Positions 9,882 to 18,148 of a DNA stretch of 40,041 nucleotides are shown here, piece after piece. The position numbers and the translations under genes are program-made. The notes below the pieces were generated by a model that searched no databases, was not told where the DNA came from, and saw only the letters and a list, made by a program, of their open reading frames with translations. Position 1 is the first letter of the stretch. The number at the start of each line of letters is the position of its first letter. This DNA comes from Thecamonas trahens ATCC 50062 (Eukaryota > Apusozoa > Apusomonadida > Apusomonadidae): positions 42,291 to 82,331 of the forward strand of contig NW_013657618.1 of NCBI RefSeq assembly GCF_000142905.1, written 5' to 3'.

Positions 9882-11711
9882 ATGAAGGCAGCAGTGCATA
9901 CAGCGCAGGCGGTGGCGGTGGTGGTGGTGATGGCGGTGGCGATGGCGGTGATGGTCGTGGCTGTGGCGGGAGGAGCGGCTGGAGGCGGGGGGAGGGTGAG
10001 GCGCGGCTCCGACGGCGAGGGGGACGGCACGGTCGACGCGGCGTGGGGCAACAGCGGAGCGCGGCGATGGGACGGGCTGGCAACGCTGCGCAAGGCGGTT
10101 CTGGTGCGGCCGATGGGCTCGGTCGACGCGGCGGCCGAGGCGGGGCGGGCAGGCGGAGCAGGGGCCGGCGAGGCCGACAACGGGTGCGTGGCGGCGGACG
10201 GGGCGGTCCTCGGTGGCGAGGAGTGCGTGCTGCTACAGGTGGCACGGAGCGGGACGCCAAAGGTGGTGCGCGGCGTGGCGGCGGTGGCGAGGTGGCGGGC
10301 TGTCGCCGCCTGGGAGCCGGCGTACCTGGCGAGTCATGTCGCCGCCCGCCGCCTGCCGGCCGTCCGCATGGCCCGCGGCCCGGTCATGCGCTACTACAAC
10401 GCACTGCGGGACGGGGCGTCCTTCCAGGACATGCCGGCCGTTGCTGCCGCCCATGCTGCCTCTGCGTACCGTGTGGATGACGTGCCCAAGGATGCCTTCT
10501 TTGCCTCGCTGCGCATGGGCGGCGGCGAGGGGAGCGACGGCGGCGAGGGGAGCGACGGTGGCGAGCCGGAAGAGCCGCGCATCGACGACTCGGGCACGTG
10601 GGCGTACTACGGCAACTCGCTGCAGGCGCTCGGTCCTGTGCTGATGGGCGATGTCGAGCCCGTGGATCAGTTTGTGGTCCGCAACGCGACGTACGATCCG
10701 GCGACGGCGCACGGCTTCCGCAAGACACAGATGTGGATCGGCCGCAACGGAACGGTCACGCCGTTGCACTACGACTCGTCGTACAACTTTCACGTTGTTG
10801 TCGCCGGCCGCAAGACCGCAGTCGTCTTCCCACCCTCGGCCTGGTCCGCCCTTGGCCTCTTCCCGCATCTCCATCCGCGGGCCAAGCAGGCCCGAACCGA
10901 GCTGTACTACCCGGGCGCCGGGCGCGTTGCGCCGTCTGCCGCTGAGCGGCGGGCGCTTGGCGGAGTCATGGGCTTTGAGGCCGAGCTGGAGGCCGGCGAC
11001 GTGCTGGCCATTCCGCCGTTCTGGGGCCACGCGTTCATCACCACCTCGCCAGTGGCCATCTCGGTCAACGTGTGGACTAACTACCTCGACATCCACCTGC
11101 TTCCGCAGATCATGGCCGTGCCCATTCCCATGATCAGGGCCGATCCGGCGTCTCCGGCGGCAGTCCTCTCGATGCGGCTCTTCATCCGCGTACTTGTTGC
11201 CATTGCCCACGACGGTAACGGTGACGACACCTTTTTCCGCTCGCTGTACGACCAGCGCTACGCCCCGGTCGCGCACGAGTTGTCGTGGGCGGCCAACGTG
11301 GCCGCTAATGCGAGCAGCAGCATCAGCGATGCTGCCATCAACGGCCAAGCAGCTGCCGCGTCTGATGGCACCCGCCCACCTCGCACCACTCGCACTTTCT
11401 GCGAAGAGGCGCTCTCCGCCATGCCGCCTGCCACCTGCCGCGCCAGCTGGCTCCGCGAAGGCGACGACGCCGCCGCGGTATGCGACGGGCCCGACTTGGC
11501 CGCCGACGAGCTCTTTGCCACGCTCCGCCATCCGTTCATTGAGACTGCGTCCACAATCAAGAGCCTCATCGACGACGCCGTCCCCGGCGGCGTCCGCTCG
11601 TCCTCGGGCCTTATTGTGCTCGGCAACGTGGTCGAGACGCTTGCCCTCACCGCTGTTGACGGCGACGTCTACGATGTCGCGCCGTTTCTCCATGATCTGG
11701 CGTACTGCTAG
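9882..11711 (+). CDS. JmjC/cupin_8 2-oxoglutarate oxygenase with hydrophobic N-terminus
   Basis: Fe(II)/2-oxoglutarate-dependent oxygenase of the JmjC (cupin_8) type, 609 residues. These enzymes hydroxylate or demethylate proteins or nucleic acids. Iron ligands are intact: the HxD pair in PLHYDSS (His296, Asp298) and the distal His383 in PPFWGHAF. GRKTAVVF provides a candidate 2-oxoglutarate lysine. The start at 9882 gives a strong hydrophobic segment (residues ~8-30) fitting a signal peptide or signal anchor; an ATG at 9723 would place 53 unconvincing residues ahead of it. Residues after the core (~460-609) form an extra C-terminal region I do not recognise. A secretory-pathway location like JMJD8 is an inference; the substrate is unknown. 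The gene ends 34 bp from the convergent neighbour's stop. Confidence 0.85.
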   Translation: MKAAVHTAQAVAVVVVMAVAMAVMVVAVAGGAAGGGGRVRRGSDGEGDGTVDAAWGNSGARRWDGLATLRKAVLVRPMGSVDAAAEAGRAGGAGAGEADNGCVAADGAVLGGEECVLLQVARSGTPKVVRGVAAVARWRAVAAWEPAYLASHVAARRLPAVRMARGPVMRYYNALRDGASFQDMPAVAAAHAASAYRVDDVPKDAFFASLRMGGGEGSDGGEGSDGGEPEEPRIDDSGTWAYYGNSLQALGPVLMGDVEPVDQFVVRNATYDPATAHGFRKTQMWIGRNGTVTPLHYDSSYNFHVVVAGRKTAVVFPPSAWSALGLFPHLHPRAKQARTELYYPGAGRVAPSAAERRALGGVMGFEAELEAGDVLAIPPFWGHAFITTSPVAISVNVWTNYLDIHLLPQIMAVPIPMIRADPASPAAVLSMRLFIRVLVAIAHDGNGDDTFFRSLYDQRYAPVAHELSWAANVAANASSSISDAAINGQAAAASDGTRPPRTTRTFCEEALSAMPPATCRASWLREGDDAAAVCDGPDLAADELFATLRHPFIETASTIKSLIDDAVPGGVRSSSGLIVLGNVVETLALTAVDGDVYDVAPFLHDLAYC

Positions 11712-11745
11712 TGTGGAAAGCATTTAATGGCGAGTGGAGCGCGGA

Positions 11746-14106
11746 TCACTCGCGGAGGTTCTTGCGCCGCTTTCTGCTTCCGGAGGTGATGCTCGAAGTG
11801 GGCGCGTCGAACTCGTTGTCGAACTCGTCATCGAGCTCGTCGTCGACCCAAACCCGGCGCTGGGCCATGTGCCACAGCCTGTTGAGCGCGACAGCAATCG
11901 AGTCGCTGTCGTTGGCATTGTCGTAGCCAAAGTACCGACCGAGGTTGGTGAGCCAGCGGACGCCAAGGGCAAGCCGGCGATCACGCGGGACCGCGGCCCA
12001 GATGGCGTGGTAGACGGTCTGGAGTGTGGCATCGGGGTGCGTGACACTTTGCAGGTGTGCGGTCCAGGAGTACGGCAAATTGTTGCGCGCGTCGAGAATG
12101 TCCGTGAGCCTGACGTTGCCTGCGAGTGCGGTCTTTGCGCCGCGATCGCAGGCCGAGATGGCGGCCATATGGGCCAAGACTTCGCCGCGGTGCGCGGTCA
12201 TCATAAACTCGCACATGAGCTCGCCGTAATCCGAGTCGGTGACCGGCTCATCGAGGCGATCGCGTTCGAGCTCCTGGGCGGTGAGCATGATGAAGATGTA
12301 CGGGTACGGGATGCGGAAGGCCCAGAACGGGAGGTACGGCCCGCGCTTCTTCGGGAAGAAGTTGCCGAGGCCGTTGTAGTTGGCACAGTCGAGGCCAAAG
12401 GTGAAGACAGCCATGGGCAGGCAGCGATCAAAGACGCCGTGGACTCTAAAGTCGATGTCAGTGACGAGGTACCTCCGTAGATGGTTAAGCAGGATCGACC
12501 GGCACATGTCGACCACAAACAGGAGGTCAAGCCACCGAGTGTGGCAGGCAAAGGCCGACTTGAGCGACGACTGCGAAATGTCCACGGGAGCGATGAGGAT
12601 GCCACTTTTGACAACGTCCATGAGGGTGACCGGCGGGATCTGGGCCGGACGGCGGCCGTCGCGGTACCGCTTGGTCCAGTCTGTGGAGATGCTGGCCGTC
12701 GGCGACTCCTGGGTCCCGTAGAAGACCATCATGATGACCATCATCCGGCGCGTGAGGTACGCCTGGGCAATGAGGGGATCAGAGCTCGAGGCGGGAGCCG
12801 GGTACTCGTCGCTCCACTTGAGGCCGAGCTGGGCAATCATCGAAGTGGTGGCCCAGGCGGCGATGGCCTGGGCGTGGTGGAGCACGTTGACAGGATCGAC
12901 ATTGTACAGCCGGACCTCGGACGGCGGAAGGAGCTGGCGGATGTTGGTCTGGTACGCGTTGACCCGCTTCACAAAGTCCCTGTTCAAGAAATGCGTCCAC
13001 AGCGGAGTGGTGCCGGGCGGCGGGTTCATCTCGTTGGGCAGTGGCCACCGGAACTTTCGCGGATCGGGATCGAAGAACTCCTCGCGAATGCGCAGCCGGG
13101 TGGTCGCCTCCTCGAGGACCTGCAGCTGCTCCAAGTCCGCATGCATGTCCAAGGCATCGTCTGCCGCCTGCGGAGGAGTAGCCGGCAACACAGAGGCTCC
13201 GGCGATCTCGTCCAAGCTGAGAGGTGGCGGCGGGGGGTCAAACGTAAAGCTGATCCGAGCACCATCATCCACGGCCTTGCGCAAGTAGAAGCTCCCGTTG
13301 GTACGACCATGGTCAAGGTTCGGCCGTGTGGGTGTGTTGTGAAGGACAAACACGCCGTTTCCGATCTCTGGGTCGCTGGCGGCGGCGCGGATGAGCTCGA
13401 TCCATGCCGTCTCGCGAGAATCGGGCATGGCGGTGACCGCGGCCTGTACCACTGCACCAAACTTGGCGAGCAGGCGGGGAATGAGCGCCGAGTCAGCGGC
13501 GAGAACCTCGGGCGGAATGATGCCTTGGAGCATGACGACAGGATCAGCGCCCGGGTCGTTTTCGAGCTTGCAGGCGAGGTCACCGACCCAGCCGCCCCAC
13601 ACCGCGGCAGTCTGCGTGCCGCCGTTGTACTCTACGACTGGGTGGCCGTCGCCGTAGACCGCCAGATGCAAACCGCAGATCTTCTTGGCGGCTGACCTGT
13701 CTCCGCCGACGGTCACTTTTTGCTTGGAGAGGCCGAGGCGGGTGCAGCCGGGGTAGCGGCAGCGGTGCTTGACGCACACGCCGCAGGCCGGCGTGGTGCA
13801 GTTTGGCTTGAAGCAGACGCCGCAGAACTGGGACTGGCCCTGCCGCGGCTCGGCGCAGCCAACGCACTTGTGCGCAGTGCAGAAGGCCGATGCGGGCATG
13901 ACTGGACTGTCGCAGGCGTAGGCTATGCTCCACGGATGGGCGTTGTGGGCACACAGCCCACTGCTCGTGTGCCGAGCCACCGCCACATCGGCCGCTCCCA
14001 GGTCAAAGGTCGGGTCGAGGTCGTTGCCCACAAAGGGCATCTCTGAAGGAATTACCATGGCCATGGGTCGGACAGCGACCGGGATGGGGTTGACGTTACG
14101 GTCCAT
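11746..14106 (-). CDS. unrecognised 786-residue Cys-rich (zinc-binding?) protein
   Basis: I do not recognise this family. The frame is open for 786 residues with genome-typical codon use, and the antisense frames look like shadows. Residues ~52-147 hold 13 Cys and several His in spaced pairs (CVGC, CGVC, CGVC, CRYPGC, CGLH), which suggests two or more zinc knuckles. The rest (~150-760) is a mixed globular region with aromatic-rich hydrophobic stretches (such as PYLPFWAF and PYPYIFIML) but no clear membrane topology or catalytic motif. The C-terminus has an acidic DDELDDEFDNEFD run and a KRRK basic patch that could be a nuclear localisation signal. The start at 14106 is the first Met; Met15 is possible. 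A lineage-specific nuclear zinc protein or a domesticated mobile-element protein are both open. Confidence 0.75.
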   Translation of the reverse strand: MDRNVNPIPVAVRPMAMVIPSEMPFVGNDLDPTFDLGAADVAVARHTSSGLCAHNAHPWSIAYACDSPVMPASAFCTAHKCVGCAEPRQGQSQFCGVCFKPNCTTPACGVCVKHRCRYPGCTRLGLSKQKVTVGGDRSAAKKICGLHLAVYGDGHPVVEYNGGTQTAAVWGGWVGDLACKLENDPGADPVVMLQGIIPPEVLAADSALIPRLLAKFGAVVQAAVTAMPDSRETAWIELIRAAASDPEIGNGVFVLHNTPTRPNLDHGRTNGSFYLRKAVDDGARISFTFDPPPPPLSLDEIAGASVLPATPPQAADDALDMHADLEQLQVLEEATTRLRIREEFFDPDPRKFRWPLPNEMNPPPGTTPLWTHFLNRDFVKRVNAYQTNIRQLLPPSEVRLYNVDPVNVLHHAQAIAAWATTSMIAQLGLKWSDEYPAPASSSDPLIAQAYLTRRMMVIMMVFYGTQESPTASISTDWTKRYRDGRRPAQIPPVTLMDVVKSGILIAPVDISQSSLKSAFACHTRWLDLLFVVDMCRSILLNHLRRYLVTDIDFRVHGVFDRCLPMAVFTFGLDCANYNGLGNFFPKKRGPYLPFWAFRIPYPYIFIMLTAQELERDRLDEPVTDSDYGELMCEFMMTAHRGEVLAHMAAISACDRGAKTALAGNVRLTDILDARNNLPYSWTAHLQSVTHPDATLQTVYHAIWAAVPRDRRLALGVRWLTNLGRYFGYDNANDSDSIAVALNRLWHMAQRRVWVDDELDDEFDNEFDAPTSSITSGSRKRRKNLRE

Positions 14107-15242
14107 AGATGGCGGCGGTGTGAAGGTGTGAGTGCAGTGGTGCGCGTCCTCCGCCTGTGCGACTTGACCGCGGCGTGTTCCTTTTTGTGAAGAAAAGTGT
14201 GACGTTTACTGCAAACGTAGTACGGCGACAAGAATGGATGTGACGCCGTCTGACAGGCAGCTCTACTCGCGTGGGCGTGATGAGAGCGGCTTCTTGCTGC
14301 ATGGCGGGATCGCCACTGTCTCTCTTGCTGCAGCGCCAAGTTGACGACTGCAGAGTTGAGCGCGTGCAACGTGTCAGAGGGTTCGGTGAACGCGAGCGGA
14401 CGAAACAGTTTTCCCCGGCATTTCTCAAGATATAGGCCTCGTAGAGACTAGCCAACCATGCCAACAGATAGTTTGCATTGTACGCCACAGATGCTTATGC
14501 TGTACAAGCGAACGACGCCCTCATCTGCGCCGTGTCCGCTGATTCTCGGCCTGGGGCTGTTTCATAACAACTCACGATCTAAACTATATACTCATATGAT
14601 TATATGGACAAAATAATATAAAAACAAAAGAAAGTACCAAAGTATCAAAATTTAAGTTTGAATTTAATAATATTACTATAAACCATTAAATATATTCAAA
14701 TAATATATATGTATAGTTTAAAAACCGTATTTTTGCCTTGAGGTTTCAGCTACACTCGAGCCCTTGCCGTACTTATCTTCCACGCTTGCACTCCCCGCGC
14801 AACGTCTACGCACATGAAGCCACATGAACACGCCTGCTGCCTCAATATCTAGCAAGCTCGCTCACTTGCCGCCGTTGTTTAATGCTCGCAGCGCCACACG
14901 GGCCGTGTGTGGCACCGCCCTGTCTTTGGCTCTCGGGGAGCCTCGCCTGACAACATGTCGCCACACGGGCAGCTCGACCATCGACGCATGCTCGAGCCGA
15001 GCGCAGGGCTACTTATCAGAGGCGAACGGGCAGGCGGATGTGATCCTGCGTTTCACAACTCGCCGGCGCTGCGATTGACTGCCTGCTCCAAGCCGACAGG
15101 CGTTGCGACCCCGGTGTGGCCAGCAGCGAGGCAGCGACCGCCGCGGCCGCCAACGGCACACCGATGCCGTGGCTCTCCTCAGCATTTGCACGGCGTCGCA
15201 TCTGTCAACCACACTCGGGCGCCGCACAGTGCCGCGTGGCCA
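14107..15242. other. 1.1-kb intergenic region
   Basis: No supported gene. The left part (14107-14579) is of moderate GC and must hold the promoter of the leftward Cys-rich protein gene. It is followed by the AT-rich island listed separately. The right part (14721-15242) is the 3' flank of the LYR-type gene and has a short palindrome (GCCACACGG with CCGTGTGTGGC) near 14892-14912. Open frames here are short and of odd composition. I looked for tRNA-like cloverleaf signals and found none convincing. Confidence 0.5.
14580..14720. mobile_element. AT-rich island with terminal inverted repeats, MITE-like
   Basis: A 141-bp block made almost wholly of A and T inside a strongly GC-rich region. Its left edge TAAACTATA (14580-14588) is the exact reverse complement of its right edge TATAGTTTA (14712-14720), and the composition change coincides closely with these ends. 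Each end begins or finishes with TA, as expected for a Tc1/mariner-type TA target duplication. It encodes nothing. Alternatives are a captured organellar fragment, a replication-origin or nucleosome-free element, or chance pairing in AT-rich DNA. Confidence 0.45.
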
Positions 15243-15581
15243 CTAGCCGGGCTTGGACCGCCCAGCTCTATCCTCAGCCGCTGCCGCCGCCCCTTGCGTG
15301 GGCGGCGGATCGGGAAACCAGCGCGGATTCCCGGCGCGCAGCAGCTGGCCAGCGAGCCGCCCTTCATCGGCATCCAGCAGCCGCAACAGCGCGCGTCCCG
15401 CAGCCATCCGCTCCTCGACTGCGGCCGAGCCGGGCGGTCCAACTGCGGCCGCGAGCTCAAAGGCCTCGCGCACATTAGCGCCGTGCTTGGCGGCGAGAAC
15501 CGGGTGCGGCAACCGTGCCACCGCCCTGCGCAGCGCCCGGTACAGCCCCAACGCGCCGCCGTGCCACACTCTGCCCGCCAT
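15243..15581 (-). CDS. probable LYR-motif (complex 1 LYR-like) small protein
   Basis: A 112-residue basic protein with LGLYRALRRAV near its N-terminus, then NVREAFELAA and a VEERMAAGRALLRLL helix. That is the order seen in LYRM proteins: LYR tripeptide, a conserved Arg with a following Phe, then a third helix. Such proteins bind mitochondrial acyl carrier protein and help Fe-S delivery or assembly of respiratory complexes. The subfamily cannot be named. The Met at 15581 sits 12 residues before the LYR motif; the frame is open further upstream but enters Gly/Arg-rich promoter sequence. It is divergent from katanin p80 with about 236 bp between starts. A chance open frame remains possible because the protein is short and Ala/Arg-rich. 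Confidence 0.6.
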   Translation of the reverse strand: MAGRVWHGGALGLYRALRRAVARLPHPVLAAKHGANVREAFELAAAVGPPGSAAVEERMAAGRALLRLLDADEGRLAGQLLRAGNPRWFPDPPPTQGAAAAAEDRAGRSKPG

Positions 15582-15817
15582 CTCTGCCCGTTCCCCCCTT
15601 GCCGTCTGCCGCGTCGAATAGCCAAGGGCGGTGTCCCCCTCCCTCGTCCGACTTCCCGCCTTCCGCCCGCGCCCGCCTTCCGCCCGCGCCCGCCTTCCGC
15701 TGGCACTGGCACTGGCACCTGGCTGCGACAGCGACCACTCCACCCCCCTCCAGACGCCACCCCCTCCACCCCTACCCCACCCCACCCCCACCCCCACCAC
15801 TCACCCCACCCTCCACC
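15582..15817. promoter_or_regulatory. divergent promoter, LYR-type gene and katanin p80
   Basis: C-rich, G-poor DNA on the plus strand that must hold both promoters if the two starts are right. Two and a half copies of a 17-bp unit (GCCTTCCGCCCGCGCCC) run from 15658 to about 15700, directly followed by three TGGCAC hexamers (15701-15718). No standard core promoter motif is visible. Confidence 0.45.
15658..15718. repeat. 17-bp tandem repeat plus TGGCAC triplet repeat
   Basis: Exact copies of the 17-bp unit at 15658-15674 and 15675-15691, a partial third copy to 15700, then TGGCAC three times. It lies between divergent starts, so it could be a cluster of factor-binding sites or a simple minisatellite. 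Confidence 0.8.
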
Positions 15818-17959
15818 ATGCGCGCCTCCTCCTCCTCCTCGTCGGGGCGGACCGAGGCGTACCGCCCACCCCTCCCACCCACTGCGCGCCTCCTCCCTCC
15901 CTCCCTCCGTCGGGGCGGGACCGACGGCGTACCGCCACTCCGTACCGCCCCCGCCCCCCCCCCCCCCCCCCCCCCTCCCTCTCTCTCTCTCCCTCCCCCC
16001 CCCTCTCCTTCCCCACTCACCCCCCTCACAGCCGAGTTCAAGGCCCACGAAGCACCGGTCAACGCGCTAGCGCTGGGGACAAAGTCCGGGCGGGTGTATG
16101 CGTCGGGCGGCGACGACAACGTGGTCAACGTGTGGGCGGTCGGCTCATCGCAGAGCATCATGACGTTGCGCGGGCACTCGTCGCCGGTCGAGGCTGTGGC
16201 GTTTGACGCCAACGAGGAGGTGGTGGTGGCCGGCGCACTGTCCGGGACGCTCAAGCTGTGGGACTTGGAGAGCCAGCGGCTGGCGCGGACACTAGTGGGG
16301 CACAAGGCCAACTGCAAGGCCGTGGCCTTTCACCCGTACGGCGACATCTTTGCCTCGGGCTCGCAGGACACGAACGTCAAGATCTGGGACGTGCGACGAA
16401 AGAACTGTATCCAAACATACAAGGATCATTCGCAGATGGTGGGCGTGGTCAAGTTCTCGCCCGACGGGCGCTGGGTCATCTCCGGTTCGGCCGACGCCAC
16501 CATCAAGGTCTGGGACCTGACCGCCGGCAAGCTCTTCCATGAGTTTGCCGCCCACTCGGGCGCCATCACCAGCCTCGACTTTCACCCGAAGGAGTTTGTC
16601 CTCGCCTCGGGCTCGGCTGACCGGACCGTCAAGTTCTGGGACCTGGACGCCATGACGCTCGAGTCGTCGTCGGCGCCCGAGGCCACCGCCGTCCGCTGCA
16701 TCAAGTTCCACCCGTCGGGCGAGGCCCTGCTCTCGGCCTCGCACGACTCGCTCAAGGTCATCGACTTTGAGCTGCTCGAGGCCGACGGCTCGGCCTCGGT
16801 CCTCGACGTCGTCTGGGTCGCCTGGCCCAAGCTGGCCGACTTTGGCCTCACCGCCGCCACCCAGCTTGTCGGCTATCACTTCCACCACAAGGTCATCGGC
16901 GGCTGGCTCATCAACCTCGACAACCTCCGTCCCTTCCGCGACATTCCCGAGCTGCTAGCAAGCGCCGCAGAGCCGGTGGCCAAGGGCAAGGGCAAGGGCA
17001 AGGGCAAAGGAAAGGCCAAATCCAAGGACAAGGCCAAGGCCAAAGCCACAGCAAGGGCACATGCACTGGCACATGCATCCGCGCCCACACCCGCGACCGC
17101 CCCGCTTGACGTCTCTACGCTGTATCCTGCAGCGGCCGAGGCGGGCGCAGGCGCAGGCGCAGGCGCGGGCGCTGCCTCGAGCGGAGGCGGTCCACGGCGG
17201 GTGCCGCGGTCGCCGCGAGCGGCGCGGCAGGCGCGGGTGCCTTCTGCTCATCTCTCGTCGCCGAGTGCCGGCTTTCCGGCTCCAGCCGGTCCGGGTGCAA
17301 CTCTGAGTGCAGCCAGCGCGCACGCATCGCCGGGTGGCGGCATCCCGTCATCGTTTTCGGCGCCGCTCGGGCTTGATCCTGCGGCCTTTGTGCACGCGCC
17401 GAGCGGGGTGCGAGCCGGACGTGGCGCTGGTGCTGGCACTGCGCTTGGCCCGCTACTGGAGAGCGGGCCGCCAATGCAGGCGGTGCTCTCGTCGCGGCTC
17501 CACTCGCTCAAGCTCGTGCGGGCGCTGCTTGCCGACGGGCGCGCGACGGCAGCGGTGGAAAAGCTGGTCGCTCTCAACGATGCCGCCGTCCTTGTCGACG
17601 TCCTTGCCACGCTCAACGGCAAGCCCAACTTTTACTCGCTCTCACACTGTGTGGCACTGCTGCCGCCGCTCAACGAGCTCCTTGCCTCGGCGCTCGACCG
17701 CCACGTCGCCGTCGCACTCCAGACCATCCACATCCTCATCGAGTCGTTTGGCCCGCTCCTCGTCACCCACACTCAGTCGCCAGTCGACGACATCGGCGTT
17801 GACATCTCCAAGGACGAGCGCCGCCAAAAGTGCGCCTACTGCCTCTCGGCCTTTGCCACCATGGTGCCCACCGTCGCCGCCCTCACCGCCCGCGACGGCG
17901 ACATAGCTGCACGCGCCCACACCCTCCTCCTCTCGTTCGACGAGTACATTCCGCAGTAG
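15818..17959 (+). CDS. KATNB1: katanin p80 WD40-containing subunit
   Basis: Regulatory, targeting subunit of the microtubule-severing enzyme katanin, partner of the p60 AAA ATPase at centrosomes, basal bodies and flagella. Six WD repeats run from about residue 72 to 345; characteristic stretches are ASGGDDNVVNVW, HTS/HSSPVEAV, GHKANCKAV, FHPYGDIFASGSQDTNVKIWD and SGSADRTVKFWD, very close to animal p80. A low-complexity linker follows, with KGKGKGKG and AGAGAG runs. The con80 domain fills about 550-713 and includes the diagnostic IGVDISKDER. The N-terminus is uncertain: from the ATG at 15818 to 16030 the frame crosses a poly-C/CT tract that ends in CACAG, looking like an intron's 3' end, so the first 71 residues may be intron. 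The PITP gene begins 189 bp downstream. Confidence 0.92.
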   Translation: MRASSSSSSGRTEAYRPPLPPTARLLPPSLRRGGTDGVPPLRTAPAPPPPPPPPSLSLPPPPSPSPLTPLTAEFKAHEAPVNALALGTKSGRVYASGGDDNVVNVWAVGSSQSIMTLRGHSSPVEAVAFDANEEVVVAGALSGTLKLWDLESQRLARTLVGHKANCKAVAFHPYGDIFASGSQDTNVKIWDVRRKNCIQTYKDHSQMVGVVKFSPDGRWVISGSADATIKVWDLTAGKLFHEFAAHSGAITSLDFHPKEFVLASGSADRTVKFWDLDAMTLESSSAPEATAVRCIKFHPSGEALLSASHDSLKVIDFELLEADGSASVLDVVWVAWPKLADFGLTAATQLVGYHFHHKVIGGWLINLDNLRPFRDIPELLASAAEPVAKGKGKGKGKGKAKSKDKAKAKATARAHALAHASAPTPATAPLDVSTLYPAAAEAGAGAGAGAGAASSGGGPRRVPRSPRAARQARVPSAHLSSPSAGFPAPAGPGATLSAASAHASPGGGIPSSFSAPLGLDPAAFVHAPSGVRAGRGAGAGTALGPLLESGPPMQAVLSSRLHSLKLVRALLADGRATAAVEKLVALNDAAVLVDVLATLNGKPNFYSLSHCVALLPPLNELLASALDRHVAVALQTIHILIESFGPLLVTHTQSPVDDIGVDISKDERRQKCAYCLSAFATMVPTVAALTARDGDIAARAHTLLLSFDEYIPQ
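15820..15937 (+). repeat. imperfect direct duplication near the katanin start
   Basis: Two copies of a roughly 50-bp unit, 15820-15869 and 15884-15937, share GCGCGCCTCCTCC, GTCGGGGCGG and GGCGTACCGCC blocks. The second copy has extra CT units. Both lie in the doubtful N-terminal part of the katanin frame. Confidence 0.75.
15954..16030 (+). repeat. poly-C and CT tract ending in CACAG
   Basis: A run of 22 C (15954-15975) continues as CT-rich sequence and ends CCCCTCACAG directly before the codons for the conserved WD40 region. A polypyrimidine tract followed by CAG is the signature of a 3' splice site. Confidence 0.75.
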
Positions 17960-17960
17960 T

Positions 17961-18148
17961 CCCCCCCCCCCCCCCTCGTTCGATCCATCGCCCCTCCCTC
18001 CCGCCCTCCCCTCCCTCTCCCCCCGCCGTTTTGGCTGATGTGTGTGCCACGTCGCCCCACGAGTGACATGCTCTCCCCCCCTTCGCCTCCCCCGCTACGT
18101 TCCGCACCCCTCTCACAACCCTCCCACCCCTACCCCCCTCACCCCGCC
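17961..18148 (+). promoter_or_regulatory. C-rich spacer between katanin p80 and PITP
   Basis: Opens with 15 C right after the katanin stop and stays pyrimidine-rich on the coding strand up to the ATG at 18149. It must hold the end signals of one gene and the start signals of the next. No TATA-like or polyadenylation hexamer is evident. Confidence 0.45.

Noticed and set aside
10233-11723. 496-codon open frame on the minus strand
   Set aside because: Shadow of the JmjC gene. GC-rich codons leave the reverse frame open; its composition is Arg/His-rich and matches nothing.
12481-13695. 404-codon open frame on the plus strand (with another at 11734-12480)
   Set aside because: Both lie antisense to the Cys-rich protein gene, whose frame is longer and has ordered Cys pairs. 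They look like shadows.
14240-14560. tRNA or small RNA gene
   Set aside because: I looked for B-box-like GGTTCNANNCC and paired arms. A GGTTCGG at about 14371 lacks matching stems.
15179-16048. 289-codon Gly-rich open frame on the minus strand
   Set aside because: It reads the poly-C tract in reverse as poly-Gly and overlaps both the LYR-type gene and the katanin start. No motif supports it.
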